DNA of 64,000 nt. It comes from Clostridiales bacterium VE202-21. GTDB taxonomy: Bacteria > Bacillota > Clostridia > Lachnospirales > Lachnospiraceae. The translations under genes and the position numbers were made by a program. Shown here piece by piece: positions 19,774-29,149 of the stretch. Below the pieces are notes generated by a model, which saw only the letters and a program-made list of their open reading frames with translations, was not told the origin of the DNA and did no database searches. The stretch is from assembly GCA_000509105.1 (NCBI GenBank), contig BAIF02000074.1, positions 62,001-126,000 of the forward strand, given 5' to 3'. Position 1 is the stretch's first letter. Every line of letters starts with the position of its first letter.

Positions 19774-21108
19774 ATGAAAAAAGAAGTGGTAAAAAAGTGT
19801 CTGGCTGTTCTGTGTACAGTCTGTCTGGCAGGAAGCATGGCCGCATGCGGTACTGCAAAAGAGGGGGCGGATGAAAAGAACGAAAAGAGCCAAAAGAAGG
19901 AAGAAGTGACTGTTTCTGCATTGCTGCAGCAGTCCAGAAATTATCCGGGTCTGCAAAAAATGGTTGAGAAATTGAAAGAAGAAGAAAATATAACGGTGGA
20001 TCTTCAGATCGTCCCGGATGACCAATATAATAATCTTCTGCAGATGAAAATCAATTCAGGAGAGGCACCGGATATGATTGATTATAATCTGCCGGCAATC
20101 TATGGCCTGATTGATCCGGAGACATATCTGGCAGATTTATCGGATGAGGAGTGGGTTGGTAATCTGAAGAATCCGGATGTAGTAACACATAAAGACGGGA
20201 AAATATATGGCTTCCCATTTCAGGAAAGTTCCGGGGTATCTGGAATTTTGTACAACAAACAGGTATTCGAGGAGAACAATCTGGAGATACCGGCCAATGA
20301 GGCGGAATTCGATGCTGTGTGCGATGCATTATTAGAAAAGGGAATTACTCCATTATTACTGCCGGCGGATAACTGGGTACCACAGATATGGATGTCTACA
20401 GGGCAGGGGCTTGCTGCCGGGAGCGTGGATAGTGCCAAAGCCATTGCAGACAGTATACTGACACATGAGAAAGAGTTTACAGATTATCCGGAAATGGTGG
20501 AGGCAGTTGATACGTATCTTTCGATGTTTGAGAAAGGATACTTCAATGAAGACTATCTGACGGTAAGCCATGATGCCAATCTGGAACGTATTGCAAATGG
20601 GGAAGGCGCAATGCTGTTTGGCTCAGCAGGCATCCTGAGCTCTATAGAAGGGACGTTTCCGGATGCGCCAATCGGGATGTTTAATGTACCGTTTGATTAT
20701 AACAAGAATGATTTACTGGTCAGCGGATTATTCTCTATCGGCTTTTCCGCTTCAAAAAACAGCCCAAATCTTGATACGGTGAAGAAGATTTTTGATTTAT
20801 GGGCAACGCCTGAATATTTAAACCTGTGGTTTGAAGACAATGCCGGTTTCCCGGCCTTTGAAGGGGCTGACGGAGGCCCGATGAATGAAGAGGTTTTAAG
20901 TCTTTATGAAAAGTATTCTTCTGAAGGGAAGATCGTGGGAGAGATGAATAATTATCTGAATGATATACAGCCATTATATAAAACAACATTATGGGTTTAC
21001 TATCTGGATGCACCGGCAAAAGGAATGACAGGGGAAGAACTTCTGACTCAATTCCAGAAGGATGTAAATGCATACATGAAAGAGAAGCAGGCACCGGGAT
21101 TCGAATAA
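19774..21108 (+). CDS. CUT1 sugar-binding lipoprotein
   Basis: This 444-aa lipoprotein has a signal peptide ending in the lipobox SMAAC (Cys about residue 25), followed by a charged linker of Lys/Glu. The solute-binding body contains VPDDQYNNLLQMKINSGEAP, DMIDYN, and GFPFQESSGVSGILYNKQVF. GAGGAGG precedes the start. It is followed by a hairpin and two permease genes, the standard CUT1 order, with no ATPase gene; a shared MsmX-type ATPase elsewhere is expected. Sulfatase genes on both sides suggest a sulfated oligosaccharide as ligand. This is an inference. Confidence 0.9.
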   Translation: MKKEVVKKCLAVLCTVCLAGSMAACGTAKEGADEKNEKSQKKEEVTVSALLQQSRNYPGLQKMVEKLKEEENITVDLQIVPDDQYNNLLQMKINSGEAPDMIDYNLPAIYGLIDPETYLADLSDEEWVGNLKNPDVVTHKDGKIYGFPFQESSGVSGILYNKQVFEENNLEIPANEAEFDAVCDALLEKGITPLLLPADNWVPQIWMSTGQGLAAGSVDSAKAIADSILTHEKEFTDYPEMVEAVDTYLSMFEKGYFNEDYLTVSHDANLERIANGEGAMLFGSAGILSSIEGTFPDAPIGMFNVPFDYNKNDLLVSGLFSIGFSASKNSPNLDTVKKIFDLWATPEYLNLWFEDNAGFPAFEGADGGPMNEEVLSLYEKYSSEGKIVGEMNNYLNDIQPLYKTTLWVYYLDAPAKGMTGEELLTQFQKDVNAYMKEKQAPGFE

Positions 21109-21117
21109 AAACAAATA

Positions 21118-21147
21118 GGTACGGTACAGATGTGCCGTACCTTTTTT
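21118..21147 (+). terminator. Attenuator hairpin between binding-protein and permease genes
   Basis: GGTACGGTA (21118-21126) pairs with TGCCGTACC (21133-21141, one G-T pair) and is followed by TTTTTT. Such intra-operon partial terminators make binding protein more abundant than permeases. Confidence 0.75.
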
Positions 21148-21163
21148 GAAAGGAGGTTTTATT

Positions 21164-22045
21164 ATGCACAAGAAATTAAACAAAAAACGATATCCAATTT
21201 ATTTTGCGACACCGGCACTGCTTGTATACACATTGTTTATTATACTTCCATTTGTGATCAGCACGGTGCTGTCCATGACGGACTGGAATATTGAAAGAAT
21301 GTACAATCCAGTATTCAGGGGGCTGGGCAACTACATAAAGATTTTTCAGGATCCCGTCTTTATCAGATCCATACAAAATACTCTGCTGTTTGCTGTCAGC
21401 ACTACAATTTTAAAGACATTGTTTGGTCTTCTGCTGGCACTGGCATTAGTAAAGGCATCAAAATTGAATAATGTACTCCGGACAATTTACTATGTCCCCT
21501 GTGTGTTAAGTCCAATGATTATAGGTGTTATCTTTACGTCAATTCTGGCAAATGACGGTCTTTTAAATCACATGCTGTCAGGCATAGGGCTGTCCGGCCT
21601 GGCGGTAAACTGGCTGGCAGACTATATAACGGCTATGGGGTCTGTGATCCTGATTGAAGGCTGGATGTGGTCGGGGTTTAATATGTTTATCTTTATCGCC
21701 GGCCTGCAGGCTATCCCGGCAGACTATTATGAAAGCGCATGTATTGAGGGTGCTTCAAAATGGAAGCAGTTCAGGCATATTACGCTTCCGCTGCTGATAC
21801 CTTCCTTTACCATTATTATCACTTTAAATATTACCGGAAGCTTAAAAGTATTTGATTTGATATACGTGCTGACCAAAGGCGGCCCGGGATTTGACACGCA
21901 GGTGCTCAGCACATTTGTTTACAAGGCATTTGGTCTGGGGCTGCTGGGAGAATCCAGTGCTGCAAGTGTCATATTATCATTGATCGTTGTATGCATATCG
22001 TTTCTGCTGAACCGATATCTTGCGAAAAGGGAGGTAGAAATGTGA
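21164..22045 (+). CDS. CUT1 ABC permease, MalF/UgpA type
   Basis: The start is ATG 21164, preceded by AAAGGAGG (21149-21156); an in-frame TTG at 21146 precedes that site. The product is 293 aa with six spans: YFATPALLVYTLFIILPF near the start, a FRGLGNYIKIFQDP loop and the coupling motif ESACIEGASKWKQFRHITLP. It forms the membrane channel with the next gene, which starts at the last base of its stop codon (TGATG). Confidence 0.92.
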   Translation: MHKKLNKKRYPIYFATPALLVYTLFIILPFVISTVLSMTDWNIERMYNPVFRGLGNYIKIFQDPVFIRSIQNTLLFAVSTTILKTLFGLLLALALVKASKLNNVLRTIYYVPCVLSPMIIGVIFTSILANDGLLNHMLSGIGLSGLAVNWLADYITAMGSVILIEGWMWSGFNMFIFIAGLQAIPADYYESACIEGASKWKQFRHITLPLLIPSFTIIITLNITGSLKVFDLIYVLTKGGPGFDTQVLSTFVYKAFGLGLLGESSAASVILSLIVVCISFLLNRYLAKREVEM

Positions 22046-22866
22046 TGAAAAGGATAAAAGCAGGAACCGTTATTAAATATATTTTCATGATTATCCTCGC
22101 TGCCATGTTTCTGGTTCCCGTTATCATGATGTTATTAGGCTCTGTAAAGGATGCCGGCCAGGCACTTCAGTTCGACCTTTCCTGGCCAAAGTCATTTCAT
22201 TTTGAAAACTATTCGTATGTTTTTGAGCATGGTAATATACTCAGAGGCTATATGAACAGTTTTGTTATTACAGTCAGTGCTACGGTACTTACCATACTGT
22301 TCGGCGCATTTGCCGGGATAGTAATAAGCCGGAGGAGTGATAAAACATCGAAAAGATTATATTACTACTTTATTTTTGGGCTTACCATGACATTACAGAC
22401 CGCCAGTACATTTGCATTGTTAAAAGTTCTGAATATTTACGGAACAAGATTTGCTGTAATTGCAATCTATATAGGCATGAGGATGCCATTTACCATTATG
22501 AGTTTCAGCAGCTTTGTTAAAGGGATTCCCCGTGAGATTGATGAGGCTGCCATGATTGATGGCTGCAGGCCGTTTACGATGATTGTCCGGGTTCTGCTTC
22601 CGATATTAAAACCGATTACGGTAACCAATATTGTGATTACGGCAATCAGCTGTTGGAATGATTTTATGGTTCCGCTGTTCTATTTGGGATCGGCGCAGAA
22701 ATGGACAGTAACACTGTCAGTTTATAATTTTTTTGGTATGTTTGCAAGAAATTGGAATTACGTCTTTGCAGTTTTGACACTTACAGTCCTGCCAATTATT
22801 ATTTTGTTTTTATTCCTGCAGAAATATATTGTATCAGGCATGACGTCTGGTGCCGTGAAAGGATGA
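22045..22866 (+). CDS. CUT1 ABC permease, MalG/UgpE type
   Basis: I use ATG 22045 (MKRIKAGTVIKYIFM), which overlaps the previous stop and follows GGGAGG. The 273-aa product has six spans and the coupling motif EIDEAAMIDGCRPFTMIVRV. It ends with VSGMTSGAVKG, the family ending that is also seen in the decayed permease at 2.1 kb. It is followed four bases later by a sulfatase gene in the same operon. Confidence 0.92.
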   Translation: MKRIKAGTVIKYIFMIILAAMFLVPVIMMLLGSVKDAGQALQFDLSWPKSFHFENYSYVFEHGNILRGYMNSFVITVSATVLTILFGAFAGIVISRRSDKTSKRLYYYFIFGLTMTLQTASTFALLKVLNIYGTRFAVIAIYIGMRMPFTIMSFSSFVKGIPREIDEAAMIDGCRPFTMIVRVLLPILKPITVTNIVITAISCWNDFMVPLFYLGSAQKWTVTLSVYNFFGMFARNWNYVFAVLTLTVLPIIILFLFLQKYIVSGMTSGAVKG

Positions 22867-22870
22867 CATA

Positions 22871-24367
22871 ATGAAAAAACCAAATATATTATATATCATG
22901 TCGGATGACCATAGCTTAAATGCCATAAGCTGTTACCAGTCCATTTTATCTGGTGTATTTCACACAAAACATCTGGACCGGCTTGCAAAGGAAGGATGCC
23001 GCATGGACGCATACTGTGCTACAAATGCAGTTTGTACACCGGCAAGGGCAACCATTATGACCGGACAGTATGGGCAGATAAATGGAGTGAGGACGCTGGA
23101 CGATGACTGGAATCCAGAGAAAGGGCCTAATCTGGCAAAACTTTTACAGGATGGGGGATATACTACGGCTTTATTTGGAAAATGGCATCTGGGATGTGAG
23201 CCTTTGGGATTTGATGAATATAAGTATTTATCGGATGGGACAGGGAAAGCAGGTGAACAGGGGGTATATTTTAATCCATTTTTTAAAGAGCGGCAAAAGG
23301 GAATCAGACAGCATGAAGGATATGTGACGGATATTATCACAGATATGACGACGCGGTGGCTGAAAGAGCGGGAACGGTCGAAACCGTTCTTTGTGATGTG
23401 CAACCATAAAGCACCGCATGATTTTTGGGAATACCATGAAAGACATGAAGACATGTTTGCAGAGAAAGAGATACCGGTACCGTGCAGCTTATTTGAGAAT
23501 AAGGCACACAGAAGTCCCGCTACAAGAGAGCGGGGGAGCTCAGTGACTCCCAGAAGTAAAATACGCAGCCTGTATGAAGACTTCTGCAGACCGGATTATG
23601 TCACAGGGCCGCTGACCAAAACAGAAACAATGTCTTTCGAAGAAAAAGGATATGCCGCGTACCAGAAATACTTAAAGGATTATCTGCGGACTGTGGCGGC
23701 CATTGACGAGTCAGTGGGAAATATTTTAAATGAGTTGGAAGAACAGGGAATCTTAGATGACACAATTGTGATTTATACATCGGATCAAGGTATCTTTTTG
23801 GGAGAACATGATTATCAGGATAAAAGGTGGAGCTTTGAAGAAAGCCTGCGGACACCAATGCTGGTCCGCTATCCAAAAGAAATTCCGCCGGGCACCGTCT
23901 GCGGTGAACTGATGTCCAACATAGATGTTGCACCTACATTGCTGGATTATGCAGGATGTGATATAGTAAAAGACATGCAGGGAATCTCATGCCGGAATAT
24001 GATTGCAGGAAAGAAACAGGAAGAATATCATGAAAATATATACTTCCGATATTGGATGCATTTGGCACACAATCACGATAATCCTGCCCATTACGGCATT
24101 AGAACAAAAGAATATAAGCTGACGTTTTATTATGGTATGCCTCTGGATGCGAAGGGGGCTTTGAAACAGCCTACGCAGCCCGGATTTGAAATGTATGATC
24201 TGATCCGGGATCCACAGGAACTGAACAATATATATGGGCAGCCCGCATATCTGGAAATCCAGGAAAAATTGAAGCGGCAGATGGAAAAAGCGAAAGAAAA
24301 ATACAGGGATGAAGATTATGATTATAAGGAGCTGAAAAGATTATATGAAACATTCGAAGAAACCTAA
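22871..24367 (+). CDS. Sulfatase, S1 family, GlcNAc-6-sulfatase-like (CTPAR), copy 1
   Basis: This 498-aa cytosolic enzyme begins KPNILYIMSDDHSLNAISCY. The formylglycine motif is Cys55-Thr-Pro-Ala-Arg, followed by TIMTGQYG. LFGKWHLGCEP and YTSDQGIFLGEHDYQDKRW then supply metal and sulfate contacts. The HDYQDKRWSFEES pattern is typical of the group containing N-acetylglucosamine-6-sulfatases (probably S1_11), though specificity may differ in an algal-galactan setting. It overlaps the next sulfatase by 23 bases. A close paralogue is encoded at 60.1 kb; the two are alike along their whole length. Confidence 0.9.
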   Translation: MKKPNILYIMSDDHSLNAISCYQSILSGVFHTKHLDRLAKEGCRMDAYCATNAVCTPARATIMTGQYGQINGVRTLDDDWNPEKGPNLAKLLQDGGYTTALFGKWHLGCEPLGFDEYKYLSDGTGKAGEQGVYFNPFFKERQKGIRQHEGYVTDIITDMTTRWLKERERSKPFFVMCNHKAPHDFWEYHERHEDMFAEKEIPVPCSLFENKAHRSPATRERGSSVTPRSKIRSLYEDFCRPDYVTGPLTKTETMSFEEKGYAAYQKYLKDYLRTVAAIDESVGNILNELEEQGILDDTIVIYTSDQGIFLGEHDYQDKRWSFEESLRTPMLVRYPKEIPPGTVCGELMSNIDVAPTLLDYAGCDIVKDMQGISCRNMIAGKKQEEYHENIYFRYWMHLAHNHDNPAHYGIRTKEYKLTFYYGMPLDAKGALKQPTQPGFEMYDLIRDPQELNNIYGQPAYLEIQEKLKRQMEKAKEKYRDEDYDYKELKRLYETFEET

Positions 24368-25739
24368 TATTTTGTTTATTGTTACAGACGATCAAAGGTA
24401 TAACACCATCAGGAAATTAGGAAATCCGGAGATTATAACACCTAATATGGATGCACTTGCCAGATGCGGGACTTCATTTACGCAGGCCCATATTCCGGGG
24501 GGAACCAGCGGAGCGGTATGTATGCCAAGCAGGGCAATGATACATACCGGGCGGACGCTGTTTCAACTGGAGGATGAAGGGCAGAACATACCTGTGGAAC
24601 ATAAGACATTGGGAGAAACTTTAAAAGAGGCGGGATATTATTGCTATGGGACGGGAAAGTGGCATAATGGCCCGCCCTCTTTTACCCGGAGTTTCCACCA
24701 GGGAGATAACATATTTTTTGGCGGCATGTGGGATCACTGGAATGTGCCTACGTGTTATTATGACCCAACGGGTAAATATGATAATGAAATTAATTTTGTC
24801 GCTAATTTTTGGGAAGAAAATAAAGTAATCAGACAGCATTGTGACAGATTCCATCCCGGAATCCATTCAACGGAACTGCTGACGGATATGGCAGTCTCAT
24901 TTTTGGACGAGTATACAGAAGACAGGCCGTTTTTCCTGTATACTGCGTATCTTGCGCCCCATGACCCCCGGACGATGCCTGATAAATATAAGGAATTATA
25001 CCAACCGGAAAACATGACACTGCCTGTCAATTTTCAGAAGCAGCATTTTGAATTTGGGGTTTCCGGAATCCGGGATGAGCTGCTGGCACCTTATCCGAGA
25101 ACAGAGGAAGAGATGCGCCGCCAGCTTGCGGAGTATTATGCGATGATTACTCATCTGGACGATGAAATAGGAAAAATTATGGAGGCTTTAAAAAGAAATC
25201 AGCAGTGGGAGAATACAATAATCATTCTGACAGGCGATAATGGACTGGCAATCGGCAGCCACGGACTGATGGGAAAGCAGAATCTTTATGAAGAAAGCAT
25301 CCGTATACCGCTTATCTTTGCAGGGCCGGGGATTCCCAAAGGGCAAGTAAGAGATCAATTTGTGTATCTTTTGGATATCTATCCCACTCTCTGTGATATA
25401 TTGGGGATAAGCATACCCCCCACAGTACAAGGGAAAAGCTTTGAGAAGGTTTTTGGTGAGGAGACATCAGTAACGCGGGAAACTTTGTACTTTGCCTATA
25501 ATGATCTGATACGCGGTGTGAAAGACAGACGCTATAAACTGATCCAGTATCGGAACGTATCAAACTGTACACAGCTGTTTGACCTGCAAAATAATCCCGA
25601 TGAAACAGAGAATCTTGCAGAGGAAGAAGCATGCCGCCTTACAAGACTCAGACTGGAGCAGATTCTGTCAGAGTATAAGGATGAGTGGGGGGACGAAGCA
25701 CATCCTATGGGACGGAGATATTGGCTGAAAGAATCGTAA
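24345..25739 (+). CDS. Sulfatase, S1 family (CMPSR)
   Basis: This 464-aa cytosolic sulfatase starts inside the end of the previous gene; AAGGAG lies 13 bases before its ATG. It shows NILFIVTDDQRYNTIRKLG and the formylglycine site Cys59-Met-Pro-Ser-Arg followed by AMIHTGR. It also has TGKWHNGP, LAPHDPR and LTGDNGLAIGSHGLMGKQN. The CMPSR variant and the GKQNLYEESIRIPL segment recall choline-sulfatase-like and related S1 groups. The substrate is unassigned. It completes a run of three hydrolase or transport functions under one promoter. Confidence 0.9.
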   Translation: MKHSKKPNILFIVTDDQRYNTIRKLGNPEIITPNMDALARCGTSFTQAHIPGGTSGAVCMPSRAMIHTGRTLFQLEDEGQNIPVEHKTLGETLKEAGYYCYGTGKWHNGPPSFTRSFHQGDNIFFGGMWDHWNVPTCYYDPTGKYDNEINFVANFWEENKVIRQHCDRFHPGIHSTELLTDMAVSFLDEYTEDRPFFLYTAYLAPHDPRTMPDKYKELYQPENMTLPVNFQKQHFEFGVSGIRDELLAPYPRTEEEMRRQLAEYYAMITHLDDEIGKIMEALKRNQQWENTIIILTGDNGLAIGSHGLMGKQNLYEESIRIPLIFAGPGIPKGQVRDQFVYLLDIYPTLCDILGISIPPTVQGKSFEKVFGEETSVTRETLYFAYNDLIRGVKDRRYKLIQYRNVSNCTQLFDLQNNPDETENLAEEEACRLTRLRLEQILSEYKDEWGDEAHPMGRRYWLKES

Positions 25740-25763
25740 GTGTTATTATTTGTGCTCCCGGAG

Positions 25764-25777
25764 ACTTACATGTAAGT
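25764..25777. promoter_or_regulatory. 14-bp perfect palindrome upstream of the sensor kinase
   Basis: ACTTACATGTAAGT is an uninterrupted dyad in the 87-bp gap between the sulfatase and the kinase gene. It is a possible regulator site; no T-run follows, so it is not a terminator. Its function is inferred only from position. Confidence 0.35.
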
Positions 25778-25826
25778 TTTAAACAGGCTGTGGGGTGCGG
25801 AGACGGAAAATCCAGGGAGGCCGGAT

Positions 25827-27581
25827 ATGAGAAAGAACTTCAGCGTAAAACTATGGGCAATTAATACAGCTCTTCTATTCGCAGTTTTATTTGTTATTTT
25901 TTCGTTCAGTATTGTTGTATATGTTCATGCTAAAGAACGTGAGTCCACAGCCGATATGCAGAATGAGCTGAGGGGGATAGAACGCAATATTTTGAACCAG
26001 ATAGAACTGTTAAAAACAGTAAGCCTGCAGACCGGGACAAATGATTTTCTTGCGGGTAAATTAAATGCAGCACGGCAAAGCCCGGATTTATTTGACATAG
26101 ACACAGAAGCTAAAACAGAGGTCTATAAGATCCTGTGGCCGTATATCCTGGAACGTGAAAAGGTCAGCAGGATCAGTGCTTATAATGATGAAGGCACCTT
26201 TGTTTATGTAGGTGAAGCGGTTGATGAACAGGAAAGTGTGTCGTACCGTGAACATAGCTATATCCCCGAGGTGTTTAAGCAAAAGCAGGAAGCGGCAGAC
26301 TGGTTTTGCCTTGATGCAGATCGTATTTCTGTGGTCCGTAAAATAAAAACAAGCCCAATTTTCGGCATGGAGACTGTCGGCTATATTGAGGCGGAGCTTG
26401 CTCTTGGGCTGTGGGAAAAGCAGCTTTTCGGGGATGACACCAGTACGGATGGATATATTGTATATAATACCGGCACAAAAACCCCGCTGTTTTTTCACCA
26501 GATTCCGAAAACGGTTATGAATGGGCTTACAGATGAAGATCTTCTGGATGAAGAGAGGGTAGAAGAGCAGTACAGAGAACAATACTATATACAGGATGTG
26601 ACAGTTGAGGAATATGGTATTGGGATTCTTGCGCTTAGAAATAAAAAGGAACAGCGGGAGTTAATCGTTTTTTTTGTTCTGTACGCCACCCTTATACTGG
26701 TCATATTGGCAATAGTCCTGGCCGTTCTCCAGAAAAAGATTTCCTCTCATCTGACTCAGCCGCTTCTTGCACTTTGTGAAACCGCCCGAAATACAAAGCT
26801 GGAAAAGGAAGTGCTGGATTCAGTACCCAAATACGACGATGAATTTCAGGTTATCTCTGATGCATTTCAGGAAATGATGAAGAGCCTGCATGAATCTATG
26901 GAACAGAATGTGGCGATTAAAACCGCGGAGGTAAAGGCAAATATGTTCGCACTGCAGGCCCAGATGAATCCCCACTTTATACACAATACTTTGTCCATCA
27001 TACAGGCATATGCAGGAGAAGAAAATTACCGGACCGTAATTGAAATCTGTGAACATCTGTCAGATATGATACGATACAGCAATGAGTTTACAGACCAGTC
27101 TGTTTACCTGGAGGATGAGATAGAGCATGTTGGGAATTATATGAGGCTTGTTAAGATGCGGTACGAAAATGGGGTGGAGTATGAACTGGAGAATTATATA
27201 CCTGAGGGTTCTATAAAGGTTCCGCGGTTCATCCTGCAGCCGGTGATAGAGAATTCCCTCAGTCATGGCCTGCAGACAAAGGAATTTCCATGGAATATCA
27301 GGATAACCTGTGTTTGGGGAAGGGAGAAATGGTTCGTTAAGGTCTATGATAACGGTATTGGGTTTACAAGTGAGGAAATAGAGCAGATAAATGCATTTAA
27401 AAAGGAGTTAATGTCTGGTGACAAGGAGATTATCAATCATAATTTAAAGGTAGGCGGACTAAGCATCCGCAATATTATGACAAGGCTCTATTTAGAATAT
27501 AAGGAAGAGATGATTTTTAAGGTGGTCAGTGAAAAAGATAAGTTTTCGGTTATCTATCTTGGCGGCGGCATTAAAATGTAA
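25827..27581 (+). CDS. YesM-type sensor histidine kinase
   Basis: This 584-aa membrane kinase has one span at about residues 10-32, an extracellular sensor region to about 275, and a second span near 277-300 (LIVFFVLYATLILVILAIVL). These are followed by a HAMP-like linker. His383 lies in MNPHFIHNTLSIIQAYAG, the phospho-acceptor box of the LytS/YesM class. The ATP-binding N box is QPVIENSLSHGLQ and the G box begins VYDNGIGF. It pairs with the YesN-type regulator 102 bp downstream. Such systems sense sugars outside the cell and control ABC transporter operons. Confidence 0.93.
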   Translation: MRKNFSVKLWAINTALLFAVLFVIFSFSIVVYVHAKERESTADMQNELRGIERNILNQIELLKTVSLQTGTNDFLAGKLNAARQSPDLFDIDTEAKTEVYKILWPYILEREKVSRISAYNDEGTFVYVGEAVDEQESVSYREHSYIPEVFKQKQEAADWFCLDADRISVVRKIKTSPIFGMETVGYIEAELALGLWEKQLFGDDTSTDGYIVYNTGTKTPLFFHQIPKTVMNGLTDEDLLDEERVEEQYREQYYIQDVTVEEYGIGILALRNKKEQRELIVFFVLYATLILVILAIVLAVLQKKISSHLTQPLLALCETARNTKLEKEVLDSVPKYDDEFQVISDAFQEMMKSLHESMEQNVAIKTAEVKANMFALQAQMNPHFIHNTLSIIQAYAGEENYRTVIEICEHLSDMIRYSNEFTDQSVYLEDEIEHVGNYMRLVKMRYENGVEYELENYIPEGSIKVPRFILQPVIENSLSHGLQTKEFPWNIRITCVWGREKWFVKVYDNGIGFTSEEIEQINAFKKELMSGDKEIINHNLKVGGLSIRNIMTRLYLEYKEEMIFKVVSEKDKFSVIYLGGGIKM

Positions 27582-27683
27582 CTGCCCGATGGGAACAGTT
27601 CAGACAAGCCTGTCTGTTACGCCCAGGGATCATGAGAAGCTGAGGCAGAAAATATACGAATTAAGCAGGGAGAAGGTGAGCAT

Positions 27684-29147
27684 ATGAAAGTATTGGTAGT
27701 AGAAGATGAGGCGCCTATCTTAAGAAATATCTGCCGGCTGATAGAAAAATGCAATCCGGCTTTCCAGGTATACTACAGGGCCCAGAATGGGAAGAATGCA
27801 TTGGAAGTAATACGGACGCAGCCGGTTGATCTGATTTTTCTGGATATCCGGATGCCGGTAATGGATGGGCTGGAAGTGATGAGGCACATGAAGCAGGAGG
27901 AGTTAGAAATTCCGGTTATTGTTGTCAGCGGCTATAAAGATTTCGAGTATGTACAGCAAGCCTTACGCCATGGGTCGATGGATTATTTGCTTAAGCCTGT
28001 AAAAATGGAAGAATTGCGGCAGATCCTTAATAAGGCGGAACAATATTTTATAAAACGAAATTGCTGTGATACACCGAAAAGACTGGATGGGGAGGCAGAG
28101 ACGGACGGCAAAAAAGAATCTGTACAATATGAATTTGCTTTGTGCTGTTTTGGAGCATTTTCCATTGAGCAATACACACAGACAATTTCTGTTTTACAGG
28201 AGCGTATGGAAGAAAGATTGAGAGGGTTTTTACATTCCCAGCTTGATGAAGAGGAATTCTGGTTGATTCCTGGGAAAAATGCACAGGAGCAGTTTGTCCT
28301 GCTGCGCCAGGGAAATGGACGGTTAGGCGAGCTTCTAAGACGGTTTCTAAAGTCGGAATCCCACACTACAATCGTGTTAACCATTATTTTGTACCGCAGA
28401 AGCCTGTATATGCACGAGATCTACAAGGCGCAGAAGGAGATGCGGCGCGGCGCCATGCTTTCTATGAGCGTGGAAGAGAGCGGCCTGTTTGAGTTGGAAG
28501 AATGTGAAGCCATAGAACCGGATATGAAGATGAGCTTACTGGAAGCTGTTCATTTTCCGGCACAGATGTATGAGGCTGTGAGGGAAGAGATAGAGAAACG
28601 GGGGAAAAAACGTTATGATATTTTGCGCGTGTTAAAGGCAGCTTTTTTAATTTACAGCGGCAAATTTCCATGCAGGTACAATAACATCTATCTGGAAGAG
28701 TCTGTGAACAGCATAATAGAAAGCGTGTATTCCATGGAAGCTCTATATCAGGAGGTAAAAAAACTGATAGTCGATGCTTTTTACGAGGAATCGGTAATAA
28801 GCGGCAATAAAGAAAAATTTGCTTATGAGGTGAGAAATTATTTGGAAGGGCATTATAGTATGCATGTGTCGAATCAGACCCTGTCTGATGAGTTTGGTTT
28901 TGTACCGGCATATATCAGGACCATATTCCAGCAGCAGTTTCAACAGTCACCGATGGAATATTTACAGAGGGTCAGAATTGAGAAAAGCAAGACATGGCTG
29001 AAAGAGACAGAATTATCTTTAAAAGAAATCGCGGAGGCTTTGGGGTTCTCAGATCAATTATATTTTTCTAAAGTTTTTAAAAAGACAGAGAATATGACAC
29101 CTACAGAATATCGCAGGCGTACAAAACAGAGCATAGAGGAGAGATGA
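27684..29147 (+). CDS. YesN-type response regulator with AraC DNA-binding domain
   Basis: This 487-aa regulator has a receiver domain at residues 1-120 with Asp54 in IFLDIRMPVMDG as phospho-acceptor. A long middle region is followed by an AraC-type double helix-turn-helix at about 385-487 (LSDEFGFVPAYIRTIFQQQF and LSLKEIAEALGFSDQLYFSK). GGAGAAGGTGAG precedes the start. It is the partner of the upstream kinase. Its targets are likely the CUT1/sulfatase operon and perhaps the shared promoters at 34-56 kb, although I could not identify its binding site. Confidence 0.93.
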   Translation: MKVLVVEDEAPILRNICRLIEKCNPAFQVYYRAQNGKNALEVIRTQPVDLIFLDIRMPVMDGLEVMRHMKQEELEIPVIVVSGYKDFEYVQQALRHGSMDYLLKPVKMEELRQILNKAEQYFIKRNCCDTPKRLDGEAETDGKKESVQYEFALCCFGAFSIEQYTQTISVLQERMEERLRGFLHSQLDEEEFWLIPGKNAQEQFVLLRQGNGRLGELLRRFLKSESHTTIVLTIILYRRSLYMHEIYKAQKEMRRGAMLSMSVEESGLFELEECEAIEPDMKMSLLEAVHFPAQMYEAVREEIEKRGKKRYDILRVLKAAFLIYSGKFPCRYNNIYLEESVNSIIESVYSMEALYQEVKKLIVDAFYEESVISGNKEKFAYEVRNYLEGHYSMHVSNQTLSDEFGFVPAYIRTIFQQQFQQSPMEYLQRVRIEKSKTWLKETELSLKEIAEALGFSDQLYFSKVFKKTENMTPTEYRRRTKQSIEER

Positions 29148-29149
29148 CT

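Noticed and set aside
27589..27687. 33-codon frame between the kinase and response regulator genes ending in the yesN start codon
   Set aside because: The ATGA overlap is attractive, but there is no ribosome site and no conserved pattern; not supported as a gene.
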